Assembly: GCA_037783415.1 (NCBI GenBank)
Contig: JAZGTN010000029.1
Coordinates: 868,001-932,000 of the forward strand
Source: Leptasterias polaris
Taxonomy: Eukaryota; Echinodermata; Asteroidea; Forcipulatida; Asteriidae
DNA: 64,000 nt
Reading direction: 5' to 3'
Part shown: piece after piece, positions 13,201 through 23,757 of the stretch
How the letters are laid out: the number at the start of each line of letters is the position of its first letter
Numbering within the stretch: the first letter of the stretch is position 1
Notes under the pieces: model-generated
What the model was told of the DNA's origin: nothing
The model's database searches: none
The model's input: only the letters and a program-made list of their open reading frames with translations
Translations under genes and position numbers: made by a program

Positions 13201-16200
13201 ACAGATTACTAAACCGTGCGTACGAATTGTGTCAATTTCATGAAGTCCTCACAACCATGGTGGCCTACGCACCAACTCTAACTGCACCTGAAGAGGAGAA
13301 GACGAAGTTCTATAATGATCTTGCCACCCTTGGTGACTTCAATGCCTGACTGGGGCTGGGGGACGCTCCTTTCACTTTTCATCAAGACACAAACAACAAC
13401 GGTTTGCGTCTGTGGTTGTCACCATCCGGGAGGAAGGCCCAGATCGACTGTATTCTGACCAGGAGGAAATGGCGTAACAGTTCATCAATGCCCACAGTAC
13501 CTTCTCTACGGTATGATCAGATCATAGAGTGGTGGTGATGAAAGTTCGTCTCAGCCACCGTGCACCACGCAAGGCAGTGACAAGCAGGGTGAAGTACAAT
13601 TGGGAAAAGCTCAAGAGAAACAGCGATCTACAGGAGAGGTATGCCCGCCATGCCGTAGAAATTCAAAATCGGTTGCAGGTATTGACAGAGGATGATTGAT
13701 GATGATTCTGCAACCAACCGCTATAAACAAGTTCGTGAGAGCAAACAAGGAGGCTTCGGAGATCTGCATGGACAAGGTGAAGAGGTGGGGGTGGGGTAAG
13801 CCACATCTGATCATCGGGTCGTCGGAGCTAGGGATCGGGAGGAGATGGAAGTGGCCTACTGTTCTCTAACTTGTAGCAGACCACAGCTTCACCAACCAAG
13901 AGGACGGTGTACAAAAGCAAGAAAAAAGTCCCACTTGAAACTTATGCTCTAATCGAGGAGGAGGAGCTTACCCTAAAAATCAGAAAAGTGAAAGAAGCTC
14001 ATGTCAACCAAACGCATGCGGTGAGCTGGAGATTCATAAACGAGATTACCGACAGAAAGTCCTCCAGACCCTCTAAGATCATGGGAGATACCGATGACAA
14101 CGGGTAGAGACATGGGAAAACCACTTCAAAAAACTTCTTGGTGATGAACCGGGGGTGCTGCAGCATGCTGGGTGCACAGGTGGAGGTGGATCAGGTGTTC
14201 GATACCCATGAGGAGAATGTCAAGGTAAGGGGTGCGCTCAAGGGTGGAAAGTGCTGTGGGGATTTATACGAGAGAGGTCTACGGTGGGGCACGTCATTGC
14301 ACTAGGAGACTTATTGAAGGTGTCAAGCATAAACATCTCCCTGCAGTCATCACCTTCATTGACTTCCGCAAGGTGTTTGACACTACCGGGTCAAGATGAT
14401 GAACATCCTCACCGCATATGGGATCCCCAAAAAGTTAGTGCAAGTGAATGGGGTAACCTACGCAAACACCCGGGCCAGGGTCACTTAACTAGATGATGTC
14501 ACTGTGTTCTTTGACATCCTGGCAGGAGTGTTTCAGGGTGACACCTTGGCCCCATTTCTCTTCATCATCGTCCTCGACTACGCCCTGAGGAAGGCGATCA
14601 ATGGAAGAGAAGATGAGCTGGGTTTCACCATAGTGACTCGCAAGAGCCGACGAGTGTCTCCTGTGATGATCACTGATATGGACTTTGCTGATATGACATT
14701 GCACTTGTTTCAAATACATTGGAGCAGGCTCGAGACCTATTGCTGAAGGTTGGACTCCAGCTGAACACAAAGAAGACCAAGGTGCTCGCTACAACATCAA
14801 TGACAATCATGGTTGACATCTCGAATGACCTCGTGAATCGACTGCTATAAATGACAGACTCATGACCATGACAGCAGTTCTTCAATCTGGCAAAAGTGTG
14901 ACTTTTAGCAGTGTTTATGCATCAACAATGCAGAGACGAGATGATGGAAAAGAACCTTTTATGAAGTTAATTGCACCATCTCTAAGACCAAAGGTAAAAT
15001 GATTGTGATTGCAGACCTCACACGAGTTGGAAAAGAATGAGTAGTTTGGCCTGGTGTATTTCGCAGACATGGTGTAGGAAAGATGAATTCTAACAGCCTG
15101 CTACTGCTAAATATGTGTACCCAATCGAAGCTGGCTGTCAATGGGATACTGTTCAGATTGAAAAACAAGTTAACGAGAACATGGCAGCTTATAAGATCCA
15201 AGCAATGGCATCAGATAGATCACATCCTTGCGAATGCCGGCCGATGCACTCAATAACATTTGCGTCACCCGCATGCTTCGGAGTGCAAACTGCTTCACAG
15301 ACCATAGGCTGCATATCACAAGGTGCAGATTTTTCACCATACGTGACCACCAGGTTCAGCTCATCAACTTACAAAATACGACACAGCTATAATATGAACC
15401 CTCAACTTGACAGAGCTGAACTACGAAGTTCAATCCATGACCTAAAAAACAACTGGTTCCAAGACAGAGCAGACAAAGTTGAGAAGTTTGTACAGAGGAA
15501 AAACTATCTCGACTTCTACACATCACTCAACATGATAATGGTCCAAGTTCTCATCCCATCATGACCACTGTTGGCAAGCTTCCGACCTCCCCCAGAGACA
15601 TCAAAGCCAGATTGATGGAACAATTTTGTCTACTCTTCTAAACCAACCTGCATTGGCAACATTCAGGTCCTGGATAATTCATGACCTAGGAACAGGACCA
15701 ACACTGACTGAGGTAATCGAGTCAATAAAATAGACGAAGTTTAAGAGAAGCCCTGGATCAGATGGCATACCCCCTGAAACACTAAAAATGCATTACCGGA
15801 AAGCTACATTAAATAACTTCCGAGTTTGGCCACAAAAACTCAGAAAGTATTTTCACTTATTTAGTGGGAGTGTACATTGATTTACTTGGGTCATTAAACT
15901 TAATGGATGAGCAGTAAGTTTGCCTGGGGCAGTCAGCAGCGCTACTTTATGGTTTGTGCATAATCCAATTAACTCCACTGTTTGGAAAAGGAATTACATG
16001 GAGATAACAGAATGATGTGAGTTGCCAGACGAAAAGGATGTTTTATTTTAGCCTCTTTCTGAAATATAATTTCCCCGTAATATTATGGATGGAGGAGATG
16101 TCATGATTTAGGCACCTACATGTATTCAAAATCTTCAATGATATGTTGCACAAGAACATCTCTACCGACCTCAAGATTGCTAACATGTTGATCTATGAGA

Positions 16201-19200
16201 AAAGAGCCAAGTTTTTGAGTGACAACTATGTATACACAGGTATCTCTCTACTGAGCGTGGTAGATAAATGTTTTGCTGACATCTTGCTACAACGCCTCCA
16301 ATAGGTCATGTAACCAAATCTCAGTCAGGGTACAGCAACGGCGCACCCAGGATTATGTCTGGGTTTTTTTTTTTGGGGGGGGGGGGGGCTCAAACCAATG
16401 TATTGGGTGGGGTCCAGGGGCCGGCCTGAGCTTTTGGCGTTTTAGGGGTGAAAAATCAAGCCTCTTTATGCATAAAATTAGAAAAAAAACATACTTTTTA
16501 AGCACTTCTAATCCCTATAAATTTTTTAAGTTTATTAAAAAAAATTCCCACCTACTTTTCATCACTGGGCGGCAAATTCCATTAATAAGTCGGCGCACAC
16601 GCACCCATATCCTACAGATAAACCTTTGTTTTGCGAAAGTAGTTTCACATAATAATTTATATCAGGATACTGTTAAAAAATGAAATTATAAGTTTAACCA
16701 GGGCATGAATGTGATGTGTAATTTGGAAAGGGTAGGATTGCAGACCTTTTTAATCCCTGAACATAGCCGACTAAAATGAAAAATGTGGAAAAGAAGCAAC
16801 GCGTGATTATATTCATTTTTGATCTGGGCCATGCATATTCATTAAAAACATCGCGGGTAAAAAAAAATTACTATCCGGCGTTTCTCAAATTCAAGTGTAG
16901 TACTACAGGCAATCCATAAGGGGGAAAACCATTGAATGCCGGAACGACGTGAGACATATTTTATCCTGGACAAATTAGCCCGTTGGTTTCAAATGCTTAA
17001 TTATGTTATTGTTGCAAGTTTAAACAATTACAAGGGAGTTGTCATAAAATGGTGTTCAAAATCTTTCACCTCGCACCTCGCACCTCGCGTTATCGAATCT
17101 GCCGTATAAAAGAGAAATTTGGCAGGGGGAAAAAAATGCGGATGGCAAAGGAAGAAAAGAAAATACTGCCACCTGAAATAAAAACCAAAAGCTACACACA
17201 TATTTGCGACTTTTCTCCCTCGGCTCTTTTTTCCTTCCCCCTTCCTCCCCTCCCCCATTTTTTTCTTTTTCTCTCTTTCCTTCCCTCTTCCTCCCCCTTT
17301 TTTTTTTTTTTTTTTGGACCCTCTTGGGGGGGGGGGCTCAAGCCCCCCCCCCGAGCGCCCCCCCCCCCCCCCTGGGTGCGCCGTTGGGGTACAGAGCTGA
17401 TAGAAGCACCATCAATGCAATACTCACTCTACGTCAACTAATTGAGAGAAGCAGAGAGCAGAGGCAACACATGGGAAGGGGAAACGCCTACTTACTACTT
17501 TACTCGAGTGACTTCTAGTGCCACCATTTTGAAAAGCGCCCTCTATAATAAAAATCTAAATATACTTTAGTTCAACAGCTCTGTGGTATTATATTCTCAC
17601 TACAAATCAAGAAATGTAAAGATATTAGCCTGATTTTGGGGGGCTAAATTATGCCATTTAGTGGTATTTTGGGGTCTATCTTGAAAACAGCGCCCTCACG
17701 GTCTTACCCACCACCAGGATTTTTGCAGACAACCAGATTTCAAAAGTAATATGGTCAAGGGTTCCAAAAATAGTTGTCTCCAAAAATCCCCAGGGGGTGC
17801 AGGGGGGGGGGGGTGGGGGTAGCCCACGGACTAAGGTCCACGATTGCAGACGTATACACACTTGTGGGTGTGTGTGTGTGTGTTGTTGTTGTTGTTGTTG
17901 TTTTGTTTTTTGGGGGGATGGGTTCAATGCCAGACGATAAAGGACACTAGTAAACAACTCAGTTATATCTCGACTGCCCTTGTCATTAATATTAGCAGTT
18001 TGGAGAATTGTAACATGTTCCACAGGTGTATTTGGGAGGACAGGGGAGGGGAGTGGAGGGGATGCCTGCCTAATAAAGACTATTGGCAAACCTCCACATA
18101 TAGTCTTTTTCGTGAATGGTGTGACCTATTTACGGTGACACGTGTACCTTGACTACCGACTGATCAAGTTCGACTAGAGGTGAATCTAAATTCAGAGATT
18201 CAAAAGTTCAAAGGCGAATGGTAAACATTATTTACCTGTTGAAAATGCTCGACAGAGAGTGAAAAGAGAGAGCAGTATGTGTCGGTGCGTATGCTGGCAA
18301 CCCGGGTCTCGCGGGTCAGCAAACAGATTTCTGCCGAGAAATAAAATGACCATCAGACTGTATAGATTACCCGATATTGTGGGTCAGTAGACATTTTTTC
18401 TTGACAGAAGTGTCAATCAAAATTGTCGATCAGACGAAATCAAAACATCCATTCGGTTTAGGATCTCATGGTTCAGTAAACAGACCTCTGACGAGAAACG
18501 TAAGGACAAACAAACGATATCAAAATGTCAATTCAGCTTTTATGATTACCTGATACAATTTTCATTCGGGTAACCCAGATCCTTGGTTGCTGTTTACGCC
18601 TAGAACGTAAACTTTGCCATTGCCCGGTGATGTAGGTCTCATAAAAAACGGTCTCAGTCTTTGACTTCCAGATTTAAACTACAACACTGCCCTTGTCATG
18701 TTGGTATTGTTGGCATAATACTATCTTTTGATTTATTTAAGAGTATGGAGTTGATGCGCAGCAACACTATTCCTGAAGTCACTAGATCTATATTATACAC
18801 TATACTGGCTTTATAACGGTCCATATCATGTCTATTAATCTCACCTCCAAAATATGAGCCGTCACTTAAAGTAGTTTCAATTTCTCCATCTGATGTGATC
18901 ACATCGACCACGCCCTGCTGAATGAAGAACATCCTATCCCCGTAGGTCCCCTTCCTGATGATGTAATCACCCGGCTGGAAGACTTCAAACTCTAGCAGGA
19001 CCACGACGCGAGAGACGAAGTTGGGATCAGCATCGCTGAAGAACGGTACGCAAGCCACGAGTTCGCGGCAGTTGTAGTTAGCAACATCCTGTGTGACGAT
19101 GTAACAAAGACGAAGTGTGTCAGGAATGTTTGAACGGAATGCTAGAACTTAGTCACATAACTGTATATATGTTGTTTGAGTTGATAGAAAAGCAAACCGC

Positions 19201-22200
19201 ACAGGCCCAATAGGCACGATGGGATATACAAGTCATTGATTTTGTTTATAAGAGCTAAAAGGTTTCATGACAACATTCTTGTCAAACTATAGACTCATAT
19301 AAACCAAGTTATGAACAAATAAGTTTTTTTTGCAAAAAGCCGTGCCCGCTATCGTATAAATGAGAAAGAGACTGAGACGAGAAAGAACCAACCTCTCTGA
19401 GTTTGACTGAGATCTCATCGAAAATGACTACCTCGTTGAACATCTTCCCATGGTAACGGTAGTCATAGTAATCAGTGATGCGTTTTCTCATTTCGGAGGG
19501 CAACCTGCGGTAAGCCATGTACTCCTCAACTTGTTTCAACTGTAAATGAGGAAAGAGTAGCTGAGGAAGTTTGTGAATTAGCGGCTGGGGCTGGATCACC
19601 ACGTTCAGTGGCACTGCGGGTCGGCCTCTTGGTGGGGAACGGTGCTCCGCCGGGCCCCACCAGAGTGCGCCTGCGAGTTCACTCAAACTCCCTACTTAGC
19701 TGTCTCCCCAGACTCAATTCATTTGCTTAGAAAACAACAAATCTTGTTAATAGCAGAGCCAGGGTACCGGCCAAGATACCGAGCAAGCTAATTGGTAACG
19801 AATGGTTTTGCTTGTGGACCCTGCTCTGGGACTGCTTGGGTAGGGTTGAGCAAAACGCAAAAGGATAAACCGACAAACCGTTGAGAAGATACGTGCTTTG
19901 TTGCTATTCATCTCATCAGGACATGCAAACGATAATTCAATATTCCTTGAAGCTAAAATGATATCTTTTTCATGTTACCTTATCATACTTCGCAGCCGTT
20001 AATTAATTTGTTTATTTTAAAGAAAACACCTGTTTGCCTCATTTTTCACCTTTTCACGATACTGGGTGCTGGACGAGTCCATTGACTGAATGAGGTTGGT
20101 TGCGTGACCTATGAAGAGTGCGAAACACGAGGCACCGGAGATCATACTTGCCATTGTGAGCCACAAGTCCGTCAGACTTTGTGGCGGGAAACGACCGTAG
20201 CCAATACAGAGCATGTGCGACATCGCCTTGAACAGTGCCCACGTGTACTGCTCCCACCAATGGGCGTTCTGGTTCATTGAAAAGTAACAACGACGAAACA
20301 ATTTCAATAAAGACGTGTACTGCGTCTTCTTCGATTAGGTTCGAGCACATTTTCTAAAATTAAACTTAGTAAAAAAGATTATAAGAACCCAGGGAGTGTA
20401 AACAGTAAAAATCATACAAACAGTTTTTGAAGTGGAATGATAAACCATAGCCTAAACTATTAATTGGTAATGAGATATCCTTCGTAGTATGATATCTCTT
20501 TGATTAATTATGATCACGGTCACCAAGTGTAATACTCAAGGTTGTCTTGACCACGCCCACTGATTTAATTAATTCATTTACGTAAGATCGTGAACATACC
20601 CACAATTTTCGCAGCGATGGCGAAGACTATATACCCACCTAATACACCAGATACCTTCACGATGATCATGACCATGCCCACCACAAGGTACTTCCCTTCA
20701 CGTACGATCAAGACCAAACCCACCCTAAGGTATAATCTTTTCATAAATACTTGTGACCACACCCACCATTATAGAACAATGTATTCATGAATGATCAAGA
20801 GCACACCCACCACGAGGTTGTTGATGGTGACCCAGCTGTCTTGAGGAAACTCCTGCAGCATTGGAACAAGAAACTGCAGGCAGCCGTTCCAGTGGCCAAC
20901 CAGGAGCATTATGCAGATTAGATTGCCGATGCGGATTACTGCGCACGCAACATCGAACACCTGCATCGATGCAATGATTACAATTACGAAAGTCATTCGT
21001 TGGACGTTATTTCTTCTTCTTCACATTAGTCATTACGAAGTGGCAATGATTGCATATTGATAATGATAAGTACTAAATTATTTTGGTAAGCAACTCGGTG
21101 CTTTCCGAGAAGATGTCTTTCTACTGCGTGTGCCCAGTGACAAGAGCCCAGTTCGAATCTTGTAATTATGAGCATGGTAACCACAACAATTTAACATTCA
21201 ATTTACGATTTTAAAAGTCAATAAATATTATATTATATTCATGAACACCATTTAAAAGTATGGCAGGGGTTCATATTTCCAGCAATTTTTATTTTGTTTT
21301 TCTCTTTATTTGCTGACATTGCAATTTTGTGAACAGAGAAATGTGTTCAGCTTTAGCTTGCTGAAAAACAACTAAAACAGTTGATTGTGAATTGAACTCG
21401 ATATAAGAAGAAGCTGCTTTGTCAAAGAAAAAACACCCAGTTGATTGTGAAGTGGACTAAATAAGAATAAGAAGATAGCTAAAGGTTTAAGCTCTTCGAA
21501 TTATATTTACGCTGAGCCCTATGTTAGGAGGCTTACCTGTTCCCATTGTCGAACAAATCGCATCAGCCTGGACAGACGAAGTAACCTAACCAGACTAAGG
21601 AGCTTAGTTAATCTCAGGACGCGTAGAGCTTTAGAAACTTCGTACAGCTTGTTTCCTCCTGCCCAGCCAGTCCCCGCCATGAAGATGCAATCCATAGGGA
21701 TGGACGAGATGAAGTCAATGATGAACCAGGTCTTCAAATAGTGGATGGCAATCTTCTTTGGTTTCAGAATGACCTGAAAGGAATCAAGATATTAAAAGGT
21801 GTCAATATCCACAATAATGCTGACCCAGGAACGTTGTTACCCATGTCATTGGACCAATGTCTTTATTTTTAATTTCACAATGTTGTTCTTTAGTACTCGG
21901 TCAAAATGGAGGGATGACATTAGATCTTAATGCAGGAAAAGTATGGACAAGGACGGCAAAGAATAGAGATGAAAGGCATTTTCATGAGGAAGGCTACTCA
22001 TGAGGAGAGGACCAGGACGCCCTCGAGCCAGTTGGGTGAACAACTAGACACAGAGTAGTCTTTCAGTGTCCGATCTTATGGACGCTGGGCTGTGCAGAAG
22101 GCTCTTTGCGTTGTGCTTGATTGGCTTCATACCACACTGGACGAACACAGCCCAAATTTAAGGGAATACGCTTACCTGTTCGGCTGTGTTCGGATCCATA

Positions 22201-23386
22201 TACCCACTCCTCATATTGATGATGACATCCAGAATGAATAAACTATCTGACCCACAATTGAAGATGGTCCACTCCCTGCTCGGTTCGGCGTGGTAGAAGA
22301 ATGAAATAACAACGGGCAGGCTTACCAAGTTGCATATCAGAAGCATCACCATGAGGAGGTCCCAGTAGAATCTTCAAGGGGTGATAAGTTAAAAACAAAA
22401 CTGTTTCATGATTTTGGGTTGAATAACAAAAAATTGAGCGGGACTTGGAACCTGCGGTCTCCGGATTAACGGGACGGCGTTCTTCTTACCGATGAGCAAT
22501 CTAGCCCTTTGTTGGTAGTTTCACTCTTCAATTGTTTTACACATTTCAGTGCTGCTAGTGCTAGTGTAAGCCCTAAATCCAGCTTTCATTACCGGTGTTT
22601 ATTTTATTATTTAAAGTTCCAAGAAACACAGTTTCCTCCCTCTCAACAACGTGTTACACTCGTGAACCTTCTCAAAAAGACATTGATTTGCTAACTATTA
22701 TTTTAACCAAGTTTGTTTATTCAGAGCACGAATTCAATACAGGTTTTCAGGAAATAACGATCAAACTTGTCTTTTAAGACTTTCTGATCAGGATGAAACA
22801 AAAACCTAGCGGCTTACTTAAATGTACTGCATGGATGAATGATGAGAAACCCAGCAGCTTTGAGTCGCTTCTTCTCCTTCTTGATTCCATTGGTGCCCCC
22901 AAACAATTTCATGGACAGCCTGTTATCAGTTGGCTGGAACATCGTCCACAGCTGCCGGCGGATGAAGGTGGTCTTCAGCCCGGTCTCGTTGCTGTCGGCA
23001 CGCGGTCTTGGTATCCCGAGAAGAGACATGCTCTCACTAATCAAGTCCTTGCTGTCATGCTTAGTCTTCTCATGGTCCATCAGCATCTCTACGTTCTTCA
23101 TGTCGAAGGTAACATGACTGACGCCCTTGTTCCCCCCGTCTGCTGATGATGCGGATCCGCCTTGATTGCCGGCGGCGACAGCACCTGGTTGAGACTTTGC
23201 GACCGGGGAGGGCTTCGCAGATGCTTCTGGACCCTTTGCATATAACACGTCTGTTCCTTCCGTTCCTTGGGTGGCGGGAACGTTTGATGTTTGCTCCTTT
23301 GGTGGGGCATCATCAACCGGTGTGACCTTGTTGATCCGTAACGCAACTGATGAAGGTGAAGGATTGTTGCCAGTCCCCGGGTCCAT
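9374..23386 (-). CDS. HCN: HCN pacemaker channel (hyperpolarisation-activated, cyclic nucleotide-gated), 10 exons, 735 aa
   Basis: Voltage- and cAMP-gated cation channel of the plasma membrane carrying the Ih current. Exons, in order of transcription: 22818-23386, 22176-22371, 21537-21773, 20811-20960, 20050-20268, 19393-19539, 18845-19088, 18236-18330, 10381-10559, 9374-9545. All junctions are GT-AG, phases match, and 2208 nt give 735 codons plus TGA. Seen: Pro/Ser-rich N-terminus, HCN domain (about 140-190), S1 (192-217), S2, S3 (267-287), S4 with a basic residue every third position (K303 to R330), S5, selectivity filter CIGYG (405-409), S6 (418-448), C-linker (from 458), cyclic-nucleotide-binding domain (about 510-640), short tail. 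The length is close to sea urchin SpIH. The start at 23386 was chosen because the 52 in-frame codons upstream (ATGs at 23488 and 23542) encode Cys/aromatic-rich sequence unlike HCN N-termini; this is the least certain part. Intron 8 is 7.7 kb of transposon sequence. Confidence 0.93.
10085..10240 (+). repeat. Retroposon-like 3' tail with (TTGA)n
   Basis: Sequence ending AAGTGGAAAATAAATTGATT, followed by about nine TTGA units (10200-10239). An AATAAA-TTGATTGA tail is typical of several non-LTR elements. It lies in HCN intron 9. Confidence 0.5.
10381..10559 (-). CDS. HCN: HCN exon 9: C-helix of the CNBD, isolated beyond a 7.7 kb intron
   Basis: Begins in phase 0 after a CTACAG acceptor with [20 protein letters not shown] and continues EKIGKSS. 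This is the conserved end of the CNBD (B and C helices) that follows exon 8 in HCN proteins. It ends GTGAG/GTAAGG in phase 2, which joins to exon 10. It lies 7676 bp from exon 8 across LINE, hAT and foldback sequence, yet is intact. Confidence 0.9.
10890..10941 (+). pseudogene. Captured first-exon fragment (ATG to splice donor)
   Basis: An ATG inside a YY1-like AAGATGGCGG start context opens a 17-codon acidic reading frame ([17 protein letters not shown]) that ends at a good donor, G/GTAAGC. The inverted copy on the minus strand starts at 13021 and is broken by a stop after nine codons. The structure looks like a housekeeping-gene promoter and first exon carried by a transposon. The parent gene was not recognised and function is unlikely. 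Confidence 0.35.
11430..12055. mobile_element. Decayed iteron element related to the 25 kb foldback
   Basis: About twenty degenerate copies of a GGGGAACGAAA-type motif, spaced roughly 25-35 bp, followed by a poly-T stretch and CACCTGTTCCTTCAGGGGCT. That end is an eroded version of the ACCTGTCCCTTTAGGGGCTC terminus of the element at 24958-26131. No coding potential is seen. It lies between the arms of the 10.6-13.2 kb element. Confidence 0.5.
13240..14870 (+). mobile_element. LINE remnant A (endonuclease end plus reverse transcriptase)
   Basis: Non-LTR retrotransposon relic broken by many frameshifts and stops. The 3' part of an APE-type endonuclease is seen near 13331-13348 (GDFNA). A reverse transcriptase block at 14504-14746 contains [20 protein letters not shown] and a weakened DFADM in place of the catalytic FADD. 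The order and motifs are those of a single-ORF2 LINE; the clade cannot be fixed from this. It sits inside HCN intron 8 and cannot be active. Confidence 0.75.
15000..17475 (+). mobile_element. LINE remnant B (endonuclease, linker, reverse transcriptase), split by a hAT element
   Basis: A second LINE relic in several frames. From about 15085: endonuclease C-terminal sequence ([16 protein letters not shown], then [11 protein letters not shown]). Then a linker with [12 protein letters not shown] (15115-15564 is open in one frame). Then [11 protein letters not shown] near 15745-15790, and the RT block [19 protein letters not shown] at about 16240-16300. The RT sequence is interrupted at 16336 and resumes in frame at 17387 with [15 protein letters not shown]. 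The motifs resemble L2/CR1-like elements. 15795-16130 does not align with the RT order and may be another insertion. Confidence 0.75.
16336..17386. mobile_element. hAT-type non-autonomous DNA transposon with 8 bp target duplication
   Basis: Perfect 16 bp terminal inverted repeats, CAACGGCGCACCCAGG, at 16336-16351 and 17371-17386. They are flanked by identical 8 bp direct repeats GGGTACAG (16328-16335 and 17387-17394). The 8 bp duplication and the CA-ending, GGCGC-containing termini are hAT hallmarks. The 1051 bp interior has long G, C and T homopolymers near both ends and no transposase; the open frames there (for example 17049-17441) are low-complexity. Removing the element and one duplicate restores the LINE reading frame across the junction. 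Confidence 0.9.
18236..19088 (-). CDS. HCN: HCN exons 7-8: cyclic-nucleotide-binding domain
   Basis: Exon 7 (18845-19088) encodes the first CNBD strands: [20 protein letters not shown], then SDGSYFG. It stops one base into the Glu codon. Exon 8 (18236-18330) supplies the phosphate-binding cassette, [16 protein letters not shown], and the following strand [13 protein letters not shown]. The Glu and Arg that contact cyclic nucleotide in the family are present. The residue after the Arg is Val, where vertebrate HCN2 has Thr. Exon 8 is too short to show up as a long open frame and was found from the expected continuation of the domain. Confidence 0.92.
20050..20268 (-). CDS. HCN: HCN exon 5: pore helix, filter and S6
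   Basis: Encodes residues 385-457. The pore helix and filter read [12 protein letters not shown], the HCN signature with GYG as filter, followed by S6 and the start of the C-linker (QYREK). The acceptor is CAG before AAC at 20268; the donor is AAAAG/GTGAAA at 20050. The frame stays open past the donor, but the extra residues do not match the family. Confidence 0.93.
20470..20810 (-). repeat. HCN: Degenerate tandem repeat of the HCN exon 4 donor region
   Basis: HCN intron 4 begins GTGGGTGTGCTCTTGATC. Related segments of about 45-65 bp, centred on GTGGGTGTGGTCATGATC-like sequence, recur five or six times toward 20500. The 62-codon open frame on the minus strand at 20574-20762 is a by-product of this repeat and shows no homology. 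Confidence 0.6.
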
Positions 23387-23757
23387 TTCACCCTCTGACG
23401 GATGCCGTTGACAGGCCAAACCAGTAACGTTAAAAACCACTGTCCACACCACCACCTCTCTTTCTCTCGGCCAAGTACACTTTGACATTATCGGCACCAA
23501 GCCATGAGCTTGAAGGCATGTTGCATAATAACAACAAATCACAGAGCCTAGCTACACCGCCCTATTTACGCGCGCGTTCATAATTTTATCATGTACAGGC
23601 CTACGTCACAAAACATTCAACCAATTGCGTCACAACTGACCGCGCGGGTTCATACATGTGCATTGCTTTAACTTGTAAAGCCCGGTTGTTCCTAGCCGGC
23701 CCTATTATAGGACTCTTCCTCTGTGCTGTACACAGATACAGAGTCCTAACTATTAGG

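Larger units (their letters stand above)
10633..13236. mobile_element. Inverted-arm foldback element with iterons and a captured gene start
   Basis: Left arm (10633-11100) and right arm (12770-13236) are inverted, diverged copies. Each has an array of about 20 bp iterons alternating CCGTTCGAACGAATTA and CCGTTCGCACGGTTTA types (10681-10825 and 13084-13232). Next comes a block starting TTCAAGATGGCGGAGGGCCG (10884 on plus; 13027 on minus), a splice-donor-like GTTGGTAAG, then the palindromic ACTTGTTGACAAGT and a short block ending CGACTTGTGAAACCCG. The left end, CTACGGAGCCCGGTAAGGGA, matches the terminus of the foldback at 24958. No transposase is visible, so the element is non-autonomous. Its right terminus appears cut by LINE remnant A. 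Confidence 0.65.
10560..18235 (-). other. HCN intron 8, 7.7 kb, transposon-filled
   Basis: Donor CAG/GTAAAT at 18235, acceptor CTACAG at 10560. Contents in plus-strand order: foldback arm 10633-11100, decayed iteron stretch 11430-12055, opposite arm 12770-13236, LINE remnant A 13240-14870, LINE remnant B 15000-17475 with a hAT-type element inside it, then homopolymer-rich sequence and a GT microsatellite (17865-17900). No host exon was recognised inside it. Confidence 0.85.

Noticed and set aside
15115..15564. 149-codon plus-strand frame as a host gene
   Set aside because: Its C-terminal half matches the linker of a LINE ORF2 and the neighbouring LINE blocks lie in other frames; it is part of a decayed retrotransposon.
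17049..17518. 130- and 104-codon frames rich in Pro, Phe and Ser
   Set aside because: They translate the homopolymer-rich end of the hAT-type element.
20574..20762. 62-codon minus-strand frame in HCN intron 4
   Set aside because: Product of the degenerate repeat of the donor region; no match to HCN and not needed for the frame.
22793..23146. 117-codon plus-strand frame
   Set aside because: Antisense shadow of HCN exon 1, whose minus-strand product matches the HCN domain.
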